A DNA stretch of 64,000 nucleotides, taken from NCBI GenBank assembly GCA_030544235.1, contig CM060475.1, forward strand, positions 6,753,420-6,817,419, read 5' to 3'. This document shows, in pieces, positions 34,080 through 45,044 of this stretch (the stretch's first letter is position 1; each line of letters starts with the position of its first letter). The DNA is from Lepturacanthus savala. Its lineage: Eukaryota > Chordata > Actinopteri > Scombriformes > Trichiuridae. Position numbers and translations under genes: made by a program. Under the pieces are notes generated by a model that worked only from the letters and a program-made list of their open reading frames with translations, made no database searches and had not been told where the DNA came from.

Positions 34080-34260
34080 CACTGTCCGCCGTGTCTTGTT
34101 TGCGAACTGCACGCGCGCAATTAACAGCAGCTGGCGGAAAAACCTAAGTAGCCACGTGATTGGCTGAAAGCGGCACAGCACACCTGATGTGAATCTGCCA
34201 ATCAGCAGCATTCATTAGATTGATAGGTTTTTCTGTATCAGCCCACGTGACCTCTAATTG
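34080..34260 (-). promoter_or_regulatory. Promoter-like region of the leftward transcript
   Basis: CpG-rich relative to its surroundings, with acgcgcgcaa, two CACGTG E-boxes (34153-34158 and 34244-34249) and CCAAT-type boxes (attggc about 34159 and ccaatcag about 34198). It sits just upstream of an ATG plus consensus donor on the - strand and at the outer end of the A/C-rich block. Confidence 0.5.
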
Positions 34261-34760
34261 ATGTGGACTCATTACTTTGTGCTTCACGTGGGGTTTCCCT
34301 CACACATTTGCACATAAAACAAATCAATCTGAAAACAGCTGTAGTCAAACAGTTGTTCACACTGGAGACATCTCTGCTACTTACAATCAGGCTAAAGCTA
34401 AATCCTGCAGTGAGTTTGTCTGACATTGTAACACTAATGTCTCATCACTTGGACAAGGCACAGGGGGAAAGGATGGTCCAAGGCCCAGAGATGAGCTGCC
34501 ACAACTCCCTGCTTATCCCATCAGGTCAAATAATTCAGCTCTGATTTACTGAATAAAGACACTCAGCTCTGATGTGGATTAAGACAGTTGGAAGAACGTC
34601 TTACTTACTAAAATAGGCTCTTCACACTCACCGTTTTTCTCCATTGTACCTCTTATTATGGGTTTGAATGCATCATATCCACAGACACCTGCCTGCACTA
34701 TCTGGCCTCGCTGCTTTATGCCTATCACTTGACTTTCTGATTTCAGCCCCTTCCTCAGAA
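34260..34760. other. Intergenic, no gene seen
   Basis: Moderately complex sequence without splice-consistent exons. Part of it, about 34440-34765, may be the body of the SINE whose head lies at 34765-34850. Confidence 0.4.
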
Positions 34761-34764
34761 CTTC

Positions 34765-34850
34765 ACCCAAACATGGACATGAACCAGCATCCAGTCAGGT
34801 CTCTGCACCAAAGTCCCAGGTAAATCCACTGAGCCACAGCTCCGGGGCTC
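34765..34850 (-). mobile_element. tRNA-derived SINE head
   Basis: Read on the - strand, TGGCTCAGTGG (34826-34836) is a perfect pol III A box. GGTTCATGTCC (34775-34785) is one to two changes from the B box consensus GGTTCGANTCC. The spacing is that of a tRNA-derived promoter. Not an intact tRNA gene, because the stems do not close. Confidence 0.6.
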
Positions 34851-35770
34851 TGCTCCCTGCTGTCCAGGTACATTTCACACCTTCACAATAAAATGAATTA
34901 CTCAAAGAAGTAGCATCATTTACTAAAGTACTAAAATAAACAGAGAAACAGCAATCACCTTCTGGACTCAAATCAGCCAGTTTGTTACGTCCCTTTAAAC
35001 TATAGAACTCAGCATCAACATAAATCCAACATTAGATTTAACATTAGATTATCAGTAGATTTAACTCTAGGTTTCATTGGGGTCATGCGTTTTATCCATT
35101 AAACAATAAGTGATTTGGAAGCTAAATTCCAACTTTGGATGTTGACATTTGAAGATAAATAGTAAGTTGCACACATTTATTAGTGTTAATAGCAACTCAT
35201 ATGCAGTTATTTCCTGAGTCAGTTGCAGCTTTTTACCAGCAGATGTCGCCGTGACTCTAAAAACTCACAGAAAATGAGTTTGTGCAGATGATTCCACATA
35301 TACAATAACCTGAAAATATCTTAAAAATAGAGAAAACACCTCAGAATGAACATAAAATGTGCTTTAACTAATAAAATACTGCTGATATATTACATTTTTA
35401 GGGTCGTCAGATAATTAATGGGAAAACAAACAATGTCTCGATTCATTTCTTGATTCTAATCTTTGATTTTTGCTAAAATATTGGATCATTTATTGAGATT
35501 AAACCTTGTGACAACGTTTAACACGTGTTGTATTTTAGATTCTCCTATTATCAATGAATACAACTAGTATTAAAGTATTGAATGAATGAAAAAATGTTCA
35601 AGTGAAGCAGGAGAAAGTCAAACTGTTCATTTCCATCAACGACAAAGACGATTAAGACGATTAGAAGGAAAGACCAAACTGATCAGTGTCTCAGAAACAA
35701 CAATCACACACGCTGCTAATTAGCCTGTGTGTAACTCTCATTGTTGCTGATTACAGCTGCAGGGTCGGAG
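34850..35770. other. Intergenic, no gene seen
   Basis: AT-rich unique sequence. Nothing recognised. Confidence 0.5.
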
Positions 35771-35771
35771 G

Positions 35772-35873
35772 TGTGTGTGTGTGTATGTGTGTGTGTGTGT
35801 GTGTGTGTGTTGAGGGTCCTTGGGGACCTCCTTTGAGAAGTGGGTCAACCGCTTGGCAGGGCAGCTCGCTAGT

Positions 35874-35916
<43 letters not shown>
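35772..35916. repeat. Inverted (GT)n / (CA)n microsatellite pair
   Basis: A (GT)n array (about 35772-35810, with one interruption) and a pure (CA)n array (about 35877-35916) are separated by about 66 bp. The arms are mutually complementary over nearly 40 bp. Confidence 0.95.
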
Positions 35917-35919
<3 letters not shown>

Positions 35920-36530
35920 GTGGGCGTGGCCACACAGGTCACATGACCTAAACTACTCGACTGACACAAATGAATTAACACAGAAATGATTCAATGACAG
36001 TATTAAGTGGATATAATTACCTGCATTATTTCACATCAGCAACAAAAACTTGTGAAATATATTCAATAAAGATTTAAAACACACAAAAAATCAGTTTCAA
36101 TCTTTTTTTTCTTCAGAACGTTTCATTTTCTGTTTCTCAAACTGCTTCATTGATCATGAAACAATCAGAAAACACAGTTTAAACTGATCTAAAATCAGCA
36201 TCGAGTGTATTTAGTCAACAACTTTTGATGTGTTCTATTAATATATTTGATTTTCACAGTTTGGTCCTTCTTTTCTCTCACCGCTAACAGGAAACCCTGA
36301 ACTCTGAGGCAGCAGAGTGATGCTTTCTCTTTGAATAAACGGCTGCATGTGTAGGATGGAGGTGAAGTAAAGAGCTGAGACAGCTTCAGAGCAGGTGGGC
36401 TCACGGAGCGGAAATAAACCCCTCACCTTTTCTGCTGCCTTCACCCTTAATCTAATTATTCACTAAGTGTCCGGGCCAAGAAAACAGCAGCCGAGCCCCG
36501 AGCAGCAAGACGCCAGGCCTGGTCCCACGA
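35920..36530. other. Intergenic, no gene seen
   Basis: Unique AT-rich DNA. A less AT-rich patch (36260-36470) could be regulatory. Confidence 0.4.
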
Positions 36531-36532
36531 GA

Positions 36533-36533
36533 T

Positions 36534-36564
<31 letters not shown>

Positions 36565-36573
36565 CACACACAC
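36533..36573. repeat. (CA)n microsatellite
   Basis: CA array with one short A-run interruption. Confidence 0.95.
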
Positions 36574-36574
36574 A

Positions 36575-37250
36575 TTCCTAATGTCATGTATATCTATGTG
36601 TGTGCATCTATGTCACATTCATACAACTGATCCCTGGAGGGAAAACGTCTCTTTGGTCTGTTCACATCTATTACTGAGTAAAAAAGTAATCCCATTACTT
36701 TAGTAATCACTCCACAGAGAGTACATGAAAGTTGCACTACAAACCAGTAATATGTTTAGAGAAACTACATCATCTAAACTTTAAATGACCTTCTTTGGTC
36801 ATTAATTTCTGCAGAGAAATTAACATTAGTCTGATTTCTTTGCTCTCGATCAGCAGGAAATAAATATTAAACTAATGAAAATGGTGTTTCATCTCATTCA
36901 TTATTAATAATATCAAAACAAACTTATTTCATTAAAATTCAGGCTAAATAACAAACATCCCCAACTTATTACAAGTAGTGTGTATTAAAGTGTTAGTTTT
37001 AATTTCATTGATATATAAACTTTACACGACAAAATAAAAATGAGACGAAGAATCAACACTAGTTCATGTTTTGTTGTAGAAAATAGAAGCTGTTAATATA
37101 AAATAAACCCTGTTACAGCTTCACTATTGACTTTTATTCTTAAATCACATTACAAAAACACAGCTACAACATTCCAACTTTAACATTTCAAGATGGTTTG
37201 GGTCAGTTTGGTCCTGTTGTAAGTTTTTAAGTATTTTTATCTGTAATAAA
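36575..37250. other. Intergenic, no gene seen
   Basis: AT-rich, unremarkable. Confidence 0.5.

Positions 37251-37307
<57 letters not shown>
37251..37307. repeat. Compound (CA)n(TA)n microsatellite
   Basis: (CA)10 runs directly into (TA)18. Confidence 0.96.
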
Positions 37308-37309
<2 letters not shown>

Positions 37310-37313
<4 letters not shown>

Positions 37314-38070
37314 ATAACAGCAACATAAATTAGCTTAACATAAATTAAACTGAGAAATAAACCTGGGACTTAAAGTCCTACAGAACATCATTGGTTCCCA
37401 TTTTGACCTGTGACCTTTTAAAGTGAAACCAAACCACTGTCGCGTGTTGTCACCGGTTCTATTTTCCCACAATTCACCGTTTTATAGGTAAGTAAAGTTT
37501 ATTGAAGGAAAATCAACATGTTTCGCATCAGAAACTGTTTCTAAAACATCTAAAATACATTTTAAATACACTATTTACAATAAATGTGTTATTTTCTAGA
37601 GTGTTTCTTCCATTTGGTTTGAATTTTAATGAAATAAGTTAAAGTTCCCTTTGATATAACTAGTAACCAATGAGAAGAAACACCATTTTCATTACTTTAA
37701 TATTTATTAACCCTAAAATGGATGAAATCCACAGAGTCTCTCAGTATATCTCCAGATTATTATGTATGTAACTCATACATAAAGGATCCACACACACATT
37801 TAACAGGTTTGTTCATCTAAACTGTCCTGATGCTGCTCCTGTAAACCAGTTCACACACAAACACAACTCAGAATAATCCACAATCATTGACTGATAATAA
37901 GACAACTACTTGTAAAAGGTTTAGCTCATGATGACATGTTGTGTTTCACAGTGAAACCTCCACTGAATCGGGGTTAAACTCATACATATCTGCATGAATC
38001 CTTTGATTATACAGTCGCCGTCTCTCCCGCTGACTTCCCTCACAGATGATGGGCCTGCAGGTCTGGTCTC
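37310..38070. other. Intergenic, no gene seen
   Basis: AT-rich; nothing recognised. Confidence 0.5.
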
Positions 38071-38072
38071 TG

Positions 38073-38130
38073 GGTCTGTGAGGGTCTGTGGGGGTCTGTG
38101 GGGGTCTGTGATGGTCTGTGGGGGTCTGTT
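38073..38130. repeat. 12-bp minisatellite (GGGTCTGTGG-type)
   Basis: Five to six units of GGTCTGTGNGGG. Open frames through it are repeat artefacts. Confidence 0.85.
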
Positions 38131-38289
38131 TATGCTGCAGCCCTGGACGAACCCTCGGAGGAAGCCGGCTCTCCTCCTGTCACCTCGCAGCGTCTGTTAA
38201 ATATTCAGCGCTCATCACCGCCGTGCAGCTGTAAATATCCCCGTGCTGGTTTCTCCGTCTTCACTGGACCTGCAGCTGGTGCGGCGGTA

Positions 38290-38960
38290 GATTGATTGGG
38301 TGAGGGTGGCCTTCAGTTCAGGGACGCCGCTTTATAAACACGCTGACAGACGCCGGCTCTCGTACAGACGAGCACAGCGGCCGCGTCTCGGCCTGGTTCT
38401 TATTCTCCTGACACACTCTGGAGACTTTTGTCTGATTCACGCTGCAAAATAAGACAAGCTGATGGCAGACATCACCTTTTAGAAGCTGGAAAATGTTCTA
38501 AGTATCTAAATATTTGCTGATTATTTCCAACTATGTGTGTAGGTAGGTAGGTTGTGATATACTCCTTATTGTTTCCTCCTCCTATCCTTCATCGGTTGGT
38601 TGTTTCTGGTTGAAACTCAGTCCTGTGTCTTTTCCTTTACTAACATGTAACTTGCTCTGTGAGTTCCAGCAGCTTCCTGGTTGTCGGCTCACAGAATGTT
38701 TGCAGCTATGCCAGTAATGACTCCGGCTTCTGTTTTTTGGACAAGCTCATAAAGTCGTTGGCCGTCGACTTAAAGCCCGAGCGCCTCCCCGGCCTCCGCG
38801 GGCCTGTGATTAGCCTCCAGCTGCCCCGCTGGAGCCCTGACCTCCGCCGGCCGGGACCTTAATTAGCGGGAGCTCGGCACGCCGCGACAGCTGCTTTTAA
38901 ACGGGCCTTCACCTGGTTTAGGCCGCGCAGCAGATCCGGCTACGACTGAAGATCGCGACG
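38290..38960. promoter_or_regulatory. Putative conserved non-coding element upstream of gbx2
   Basis: A complex, CpG-containing, repeat-free island in the gene desert. It has homeodomain-type ttaattagcg (about 38860) and gtgattagcc, and E-box cagctgc (about 38888). No exon structure is visible. Composition and position suggest a developmental enhancer for gbx2; cross-species conservation could not be tested here. Confidence 0.35.
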
Positions 38961-38964
38961 GGTT

Positions 38965-40000
38965 TAAAGGCTCCGATATAATCAGGTCAGAGCAGTGGAA
39001 CTCATTATTTGAGGTTTCAACACTTACAAGAGCAAGAAAGTGGGCGGAGCTAATTTATTGCTTTAAATAACAACAGCAAAGTTGATTGGAGTGTCTTAAA
39101 AGTCTACTTTAGTACAAAAGAGGAGTAAATATACTTTAAAGGGAGTTCTGCCTCTTTAAATTGTGACTTAGAAGTATTTTAATAGCAGGAAACTTTTGTC
39201 TTTTAATATAACAAATGGTTTTATTGATATTTTAATACAACTTCTGTCTTTTCTCTGAACTTGAGCTTATTTAACCTGCGACTGACAACTGTAGAAATAA
39301 TTTGATGACACTAATATTTCTACACTTTCATTATTTTTGCTTCTTTTAGATCAGACAAAAAACTCCATTTGAAAACATGTGAAATTGCAAAAACTGCTTT
39401 TTGGAACTAACACACTAAAGTTTACATTTATGTCCCTATTTCAGATTCAATCAATGCTCCGCAAAACATTATTGAAAAAACTAAGTTGTTGCTCATCTTT
39501 TCTGTAATTTTGCAAGTTTAAAGACAAGAAAAAACCTTTTTTCCGTCTGTAAACTGGTGTAATTTTACCTAAATTTAATCATTTTGTTGTCTGACCTTTT
39601 TATTCTCTTCCTCTAATGTTTGTTACTGCAACATTTTTGGGTTGCTGCCTTATGTTGAAATAAAAAGATGTGATGTACATTAGTATTAAAGCCTGATTCT
39701 CCACCGGGAGAAGGTGCAGCATCAGAGTCCTGCAGCAGAGGGGGAGGAGGCTGCATCTGAATTTCATCATGGCCTCCAGGAGAAGCAGCATTAGCACATT
39801 TACTGGGACAATAAATATACAATATATAATATGGGATATGCTCTGAGGGAATAAACATGTTGATTCGGTCCTATTTCCTGAGGAAAGTTTGTGTCACATT
39901 ACTTCCTGTGTGTTTTATTTTGAAATTTCATTTCAGCAAAACATATTTTCCCGATATTTCTAATATATATTTTTTGCTGCAAACATCTGGATCTAAATCT
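38965..40000. other. Intergenic, no gene seen
   Basis: AT-rich unique sequence, nothing recognised. Confidence 0.5.
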
Positions 40001-40280
40001 CCTGAACGATGACATCACATACAGCTGTGATGTCATCAGACCGATGTGTCACATGTGGTCCAGATGTGCGGCTGCGATGTTCCGACGAGTTTGTTAAATA
40101 TCTCAATTTGTTCTGATTAATCGCTCATAATTTGATGCTAAAGAGTCGTCGGTAATTAGCGAATGATTAGGAAATGATCTGGAATTGCTCAAAATCTGAC
40201 TTATTAGCATAACATTAATTGCTTTGTTTCATAAAAGCCAGCTGGCTAATTGTTCTCTGTTCCCCAGAACAGTAATTGAT
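40000..40280. promoter_or_regulatory. Putative enhancer with perfect 12-bp palindromic CRE-like pair
   Basis: GATGACATCACA (40008-40019) and its exact reverse complement TGTGATGTCATC (40026-40037) are separated by 6 bp, giving two inverted TGACATCA sites (ATF/CREB or MAF-like). Next comes a run of TAATTA/ATTAGC/TTAATTGC homeodomain-type sites to about 40275. Likely a conserved non-coding element; activity is inferred. Confidence 0.4.
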
Positions 40281-40654
40281 CCAGAGTGGAGGTGTGTATC
40301 TGTGTGTGTGTGTAGGAAGACTTAATATGCCTTTAAAGGAACTACTTCCTGCTCAAAACCACCAAAATAAAAGCAGCGCTAAACTCAACCTCACAACAAC
40401 TTTTTCTCAGCTCTTAATTCTGATTTACTGCTCAGATCTGGTTGTTTTCTTTGGCTTTTCATGTTCTTTTTAAATGTGTCCAACATCAGATTCCAGACAC
40501 AACTGGTGTCAACCTTCAACTGGACCCACATGGCCAACAGACCGATAAAAAGGCCTAAAGAAGGACGTCACATGTGGCAGCAGGAAAGAAGAAGAACAAA
40601 GTTAAAGGCAACTGAAGTCAAGTTGTTGGTTTCATGAAGAAGATGCTGCAGCAC

Positions 40655-40850
40655 AAACCAACTGAAACCAATAGAAACCAGTGGACACCAACCAAAACCA
40701 GGAGGAACCAACTAAAATCCAGTAGAAACCACCTGAATCCAGTAGAAACCAGTGGACACCAACCAAAACCAGGAGGAACCAACTAAAATCCAGTAGAAAC
40801 CATCTGAAACCAACTGGAAACCAACAGAAACCAACTAAAATTAAAAAAAT
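40655..40850. repeat. Minisatellite related to the 42-43 kb array
   Basis: Units of 10-12 bp such as GAAACCAACT, GAAACCAGTG and GGAACCAACT. A roughly 62-bp higher-order block 'accagtggacaccaaccaaa...' is repeated twice. Clearly kin to the large array at 42062-43197. Confidence 0.85.
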
Positions 40851-40859
40851 TTTCATTCT

Positions 40860-41503
40860 TCTTCAGCTGTTTTACACATTACAGGATTATACATGATAAA
40901 CCTGTTTACATTTATTTGGGAAATTCAGAAAATGGCCAAAAACAACCTTGTAAAGTATTAAACCATCTTCATAAACAGAGTCAACAATCAGCTAAAACAT
41001 GTGTCTGAGGACGTTTGTTAATAAAGTTTTCACTCAGTTCTAGATTTCAGGAAAACTTCTAAAATTAAGTTAAACACAGAAATAGAGTAAAACATTTCCA
41101 TCCTGTTAAACCTCCTCCGTTTATTTATTATTTAGTTATTCTCTCGATGAATCGCTTCATCTTTCACTTTTACCCTAAAACCCTGATGACTCTGCTTTTA
41201 TTCTGACGTTTAACGAGTTTCCTCCCGCCAGCGTCTCCGCCGCCATCAGCGTCGACCTCGACCCCCGATCGTACGACCAATCACCTGCCTGACCTTGCCA
41301 AGCGTGGCCGTCACATGACCCCGCCCCCCTGTCACCCATCACATACAAGTGACACCCATGAGCAAATCAAACGCACACAAATTGCTCCGGTTATTGCGTT
41401 TCCCAGCATTCCCCTGTCGCAGGCTATGTAGACTACAGCTTTGACCTTTGACCTCAGAGCTCCTCTGCTGAAAAATAATAAAGTCATGTGACGTCTTGCT
41501 TGG

Positions 41504-41505
<2 letters not shown>
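40860..41505. other. Intergenic, no gene seen
   Basis: The segment 40900-41090 is nearly duplicated at about 43240-43490 (both contain acaggattatacat/gattagacat, aattggccaaaaacaac, and aaagttttcactcagttc). The minisatellite and its flank were therefore duplicated together. Confidence 0.6.

Positions 41506-41507
<2 letters not shown>

Positions 41508-41535
<28 letters not shown>
41508..41535. repeat. (CA)n microsatellite
   Basis: Fourteen CA units. Confidence 0.95.
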
Positions 41536-41538
<3 letters not shown>

Positions 41539-42061
41539 ACAGCAACATGCCACCACATGTTGTCATTGAAATGATATTAGAACTACAACAAAGATGGCGG
41601 ACCACCTCGCTGGTGGTGTGTCGAGTCGCTTCTTTATTTTTACTCGAGGACTAAATATTTGATTCCTGTTTTTAATTTCTATTTTACTTTTGCTTGGTTA
41701 GTGTGTTTAAATAAAAGCTAAATAACAGCTGTCCTTTTAACTCCTATGATTTTAAAGGCATTTTATATCTGCCTGATGTAGCAAGGTAGATGCTAAATGA
41801 CAAGCTATGCTAAATAAAAAAGAATAGAAAGAACCAGGAACAGATGTACTTCAACAAAGGAAAATAAGGAAAAACTGAATCTTTCCTGTATTTAAACAAC
41901 CTTCGTGGCCGATTGAGAAAAAGATGTTGGAGTTAATGAAGTCGTACAAAGACAATGAGGTGGGGGCCCAGATTTGGGCCCCGGGCCTTGGGTTGGACAC
42001 GTTTGTGTTAGACCCATAATAACAGCTGATGGGAAGAATTGAGAAATTGCAACAACAAACA

Positions 42062-43197
42062 AGAAACCAAGAGAAACCAGCAGAAACCAGCAGAAACCAG
42101 CAGAAACCAGCAGAAACCAGCAGAAACCAGCAGAAACCAACAGAAACCAGCAGAACCAGCTGAAACCAACTGAAACCAGCAGAAACCAGCAGAAACCAAC
42201 TGAAACCAGCAGAAACCAACTGAAACCAACAGAAACCAACTGAAACCAGCTGAAACCAGCAGAAACCAGCAGAAACCAGCAGAAACCAACTGAAACCAGC
42301 AGAAACCAACTGAAACCAGCTGAAACCAGCAGAAACCAACTGAAACCAACTGAAACCAGCAGAAACCAGCAGAAACCAACTGAAACCAGCAGAAACCAAC
42401 TGAAACCAGCTGAAACCAGCAGAAACCAGCAGAAACCAACTGAAACCAACTGAAACCAGCTGAAACCAGCAGAAACCAAGAGAAACCAACTGAAACCAGC
42501 TGAAACCAGCAGAAACCAACAGAAACCAACTGAAACCAGCTGAAACCAGCAGAAACCAACAGAAACCAACAGAAACCAACTGAAACCAGCTGAAACCAGC
42601 AGAAACCAAGAGAAACCAACTGAAACCAGCTGAAACCAGCAGAAACCAACTGAAACCAGCAGAAACCAACTGAAACCAGCAGAAACCAACAGAAACCTAC
42701 AAAAAAACAACTGAAACCTACAAAAAACAACTGAAACCTACAAAAAAACAACTGAAACCAAGTGAAACAAACTCAAACCAACAAAAAACAACAGAAAACC
42801 AAAACCAGCAGAAACCAACAGAAACCAGCAGAAACCAGCAGAAACCAGCAGAAACCAGCAGAAACCAACAGAAACCAGCAGAAACCAGCAGAAACCAACT
42901 GAAACCAGCAGAAACCAGCAGAAACCAACTGAAACCAGCAGAAACCAACTGAAACCAGCAGAAACCAGCAGAAACCAACTGAAACCAGCAGAAACCAACT
43001 GAAACCAGCAGAAACCAACTGAAACCAGCAGAAACCAACAGAAACCTACAAAAAAACAACTGAAACCTACAAAAAAACAACTGAAACCTACAAAAAAACT
43101 GAAACCAAGTGAAACAAACTCAAACCAACAAAAAACAACAGAAAACCAAAACCAGCAGAAACCAACAGAAACCAGCAGAAACCAGCAGAAACCAGGA
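42062..43197. repeat. 10-bp minisatellite, about 1.1 kb (GAAACCAGCA/GAAACCAACT)
   Basis: Decamers GAAACCAGCA, GAAACCAACT, GAAACCAGCT and GAAACCAACA alternate. Two near-identical higher-order blocks are each marked by 'cctacaaaaaaacaactgaa' (about 42697-42800 and 43040-43150). On the - strand all three frames stay open for over 240 codons and read the same VSAGFSWFLL-type decapeptide. That is a consequence of a 10-bp unit (30 nt = 3 units), not of coding selection. Confidence 0.97.
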
Positions 43198-43499
43198 GAT
43201 ATTTGACTAAATTAAACAAACATGGTCCAGTTGTTCATTGCTGCAGCTCTTTTACAGGATTAGACATTATAAACCTGTTACAACATTTATTTGGGAAATT
43301 CATAAATTGGCCAAAAACAACAACAACCTTGTTTGGTTTTAAACCGTCTTCATAAACAGAGTCAACAATCAGTTAAATCAAATACAAACACACAAACATG
43401 TGTCTGACAACGTTTGTTAATAAAGTTTTCACTCAGTTCAATATTTCAGGAAAACCTCTAAAATTAAATTAAACACAAAAACAGAACTAAACACTTTTA

Positions 43500-43990
43500 T
43501 TTATTTTCATTCGGGAGCCGAAAGAGCCGATTCACAGAAAAAGCTGAAATCCCGTCGCGGTTTGATTCGTGAGGAACGGCCGGAGGAGCCGGAGGCTGAA
43601 AGATGAAGTCCTTAATGTTCCGAGTGGTTTTCAGGAAGCCGGGATTCATGTCGGGCCTTTAATGGCGTCTCGTTTTCTGCCTCGTTCGCTCCATTAGCGG
43701 CGAGCGAGAGGACCCGAGCGGCGAGCCGAGCCGCTAATTACGGCGTGAGGGATGATCGGCGAGGGCTCGTTACCGGCGGCGCGGGCCTGAAACATACTGT
43801 CTCCCTCGCCGCCTAATGAGGTTGGATCGGCGGCGAGGGGAGGCCGGCGCTCGCCGCTCCATCAAACGCGTGAATGTCGAGGGGTTAACGCCGCTGTTGA
43901 CTCCGCTCTCCTCGCAGACGCTTCCTCTCCCAAGTCCAAACCGCGGCGGCTCGTTAACACGACGCATCGCACACACACACGTTCTGCTTC
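43500..43990. promoter_or_regulatory. CpG-rich putative conserved element upstream of gbx2
   Basis: A high-CpG, repeat-free island. ATTAGCGGC (43693-43701) and its exact inverse GCCGCTAAT (43730-43738) form a spaced palindrome of homeodomain-like sites. Further TAATGAG and TTAATGG motifs are present. No coding exon is supported. May be an enhancer or an unannotated CpG-island promoter. Confidence 0.4.
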
Positions 43991-44429
43991 GCTGCAACAG
44001 CAATCAATCAATCGGCCGATCAATTAATCAATACAGCTACATGTTCATCAAGAAATCCTGGACATGAAATCAGAAACACTTCCATACAACTTATTAATAT
44101 TCCTGTTTAGGCAGAAAAATGAGTCGCTCGCACACAAACCTGCACCTTTAACGAGTCTGACCTTTGACCTTTGGAAGCAGTTTTAGCCTGAACTGGTAAA
44201 ACATTGATTAATTAGAGACGTGATCAATAATCCGTCAGATGATAGTTTTACAGACTCTGATCTGAAAGATGATTAACGATGATGGATCTGAGATTTTAGC
44301 TTTAACGTGTTTTTTTCAATGTTCACAGAATCAGAATCAAACTAATTTAATTTGATTCAAGTTGATGTAATTAAAAAAATCACATTCAGATCCACATGTC
44401 AAATCATAGAAAACACGAGATGATGCTAA

Positions 44430-44710
44430 ATAATAGTTATTTATTAGTTACAATTAGTTATTTTTAGTTAGTTATACTAGTTATACTTAATATTTAGTTA
44501 TAGTTGAGTTAGTTATATTAGTTAGAATTAATTATTAACTAACTATAATTAGTTGAGAATTAGTTATAATTAGTTATTTATAATGAACCAACTAATTAGC
44601 TATAATTAACTAGCTATTAGTTTGAATTACTTATAATTAGTTATTAACTAACTCAAACTAGTTATAATTAGTTAGTTATAATTATTTATTTATAATTAGC
44701 ATCATTATAT
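44430..44710. repeat. (TTAGTTATAA)-type degenerate tandem repeat
   Basis: About 280 bp of imperfect 8-10 bp units (TTAGTTAT, AATTAGTTA), in both orientations in places. Confidence 0.8.
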
Positions 44711-44714
44711 TATT

Positions 44715-45040
44715 GCTAATAGTTTCCATTGGCCACAGCAGTTGTCAGTTGATGACTTGTTGTGATTGACAGAATAAACCTCCAACCGCTTTCTGTCTGT
44801 CCAGATCTGACCTTTGACCTTTGCGCAGAGACACTAAACGCGATCAGAGGCGACAAAGCCGACACTGATCCAGACATCGGAGCCGAGCCGACGACGACGG
44901 AGACGTTTTCTGGTGAGAAAACGCTGCAGCGGGTTTAGAGGAACAAGGCGTCCATTCATGAGCGGAGAGGAACAGGAAGCACCGGCTAACACCGCTAACC
45001 TAATTTAGCACCGCCGCGGCCTCCTGTCCTGTTAGCACGC
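44715..45040. other. Short complex stretch, possible regulatory DNA
   Basis: CpG-containing unique sequence (gagccgagccgacgacgacg). No exon is seen. Confidence 0.3.
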
Positions 45041-45044
45041 TGCA

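Noticed and set aside
34765..34850. Genuine tRNA gene
   Set aside because: A and B boxes are present but the acceptor, D and anticodon stems do not pair; it is a SINE head.
41851..43080. Long - strand open frames (up to 272 codons) of VSAGFSWFLL-type repeats
   Set aside because: They come from a stop-free 10-bp tandem repeat; all three frames give the same peptide and no promoter or conserved domain is present.
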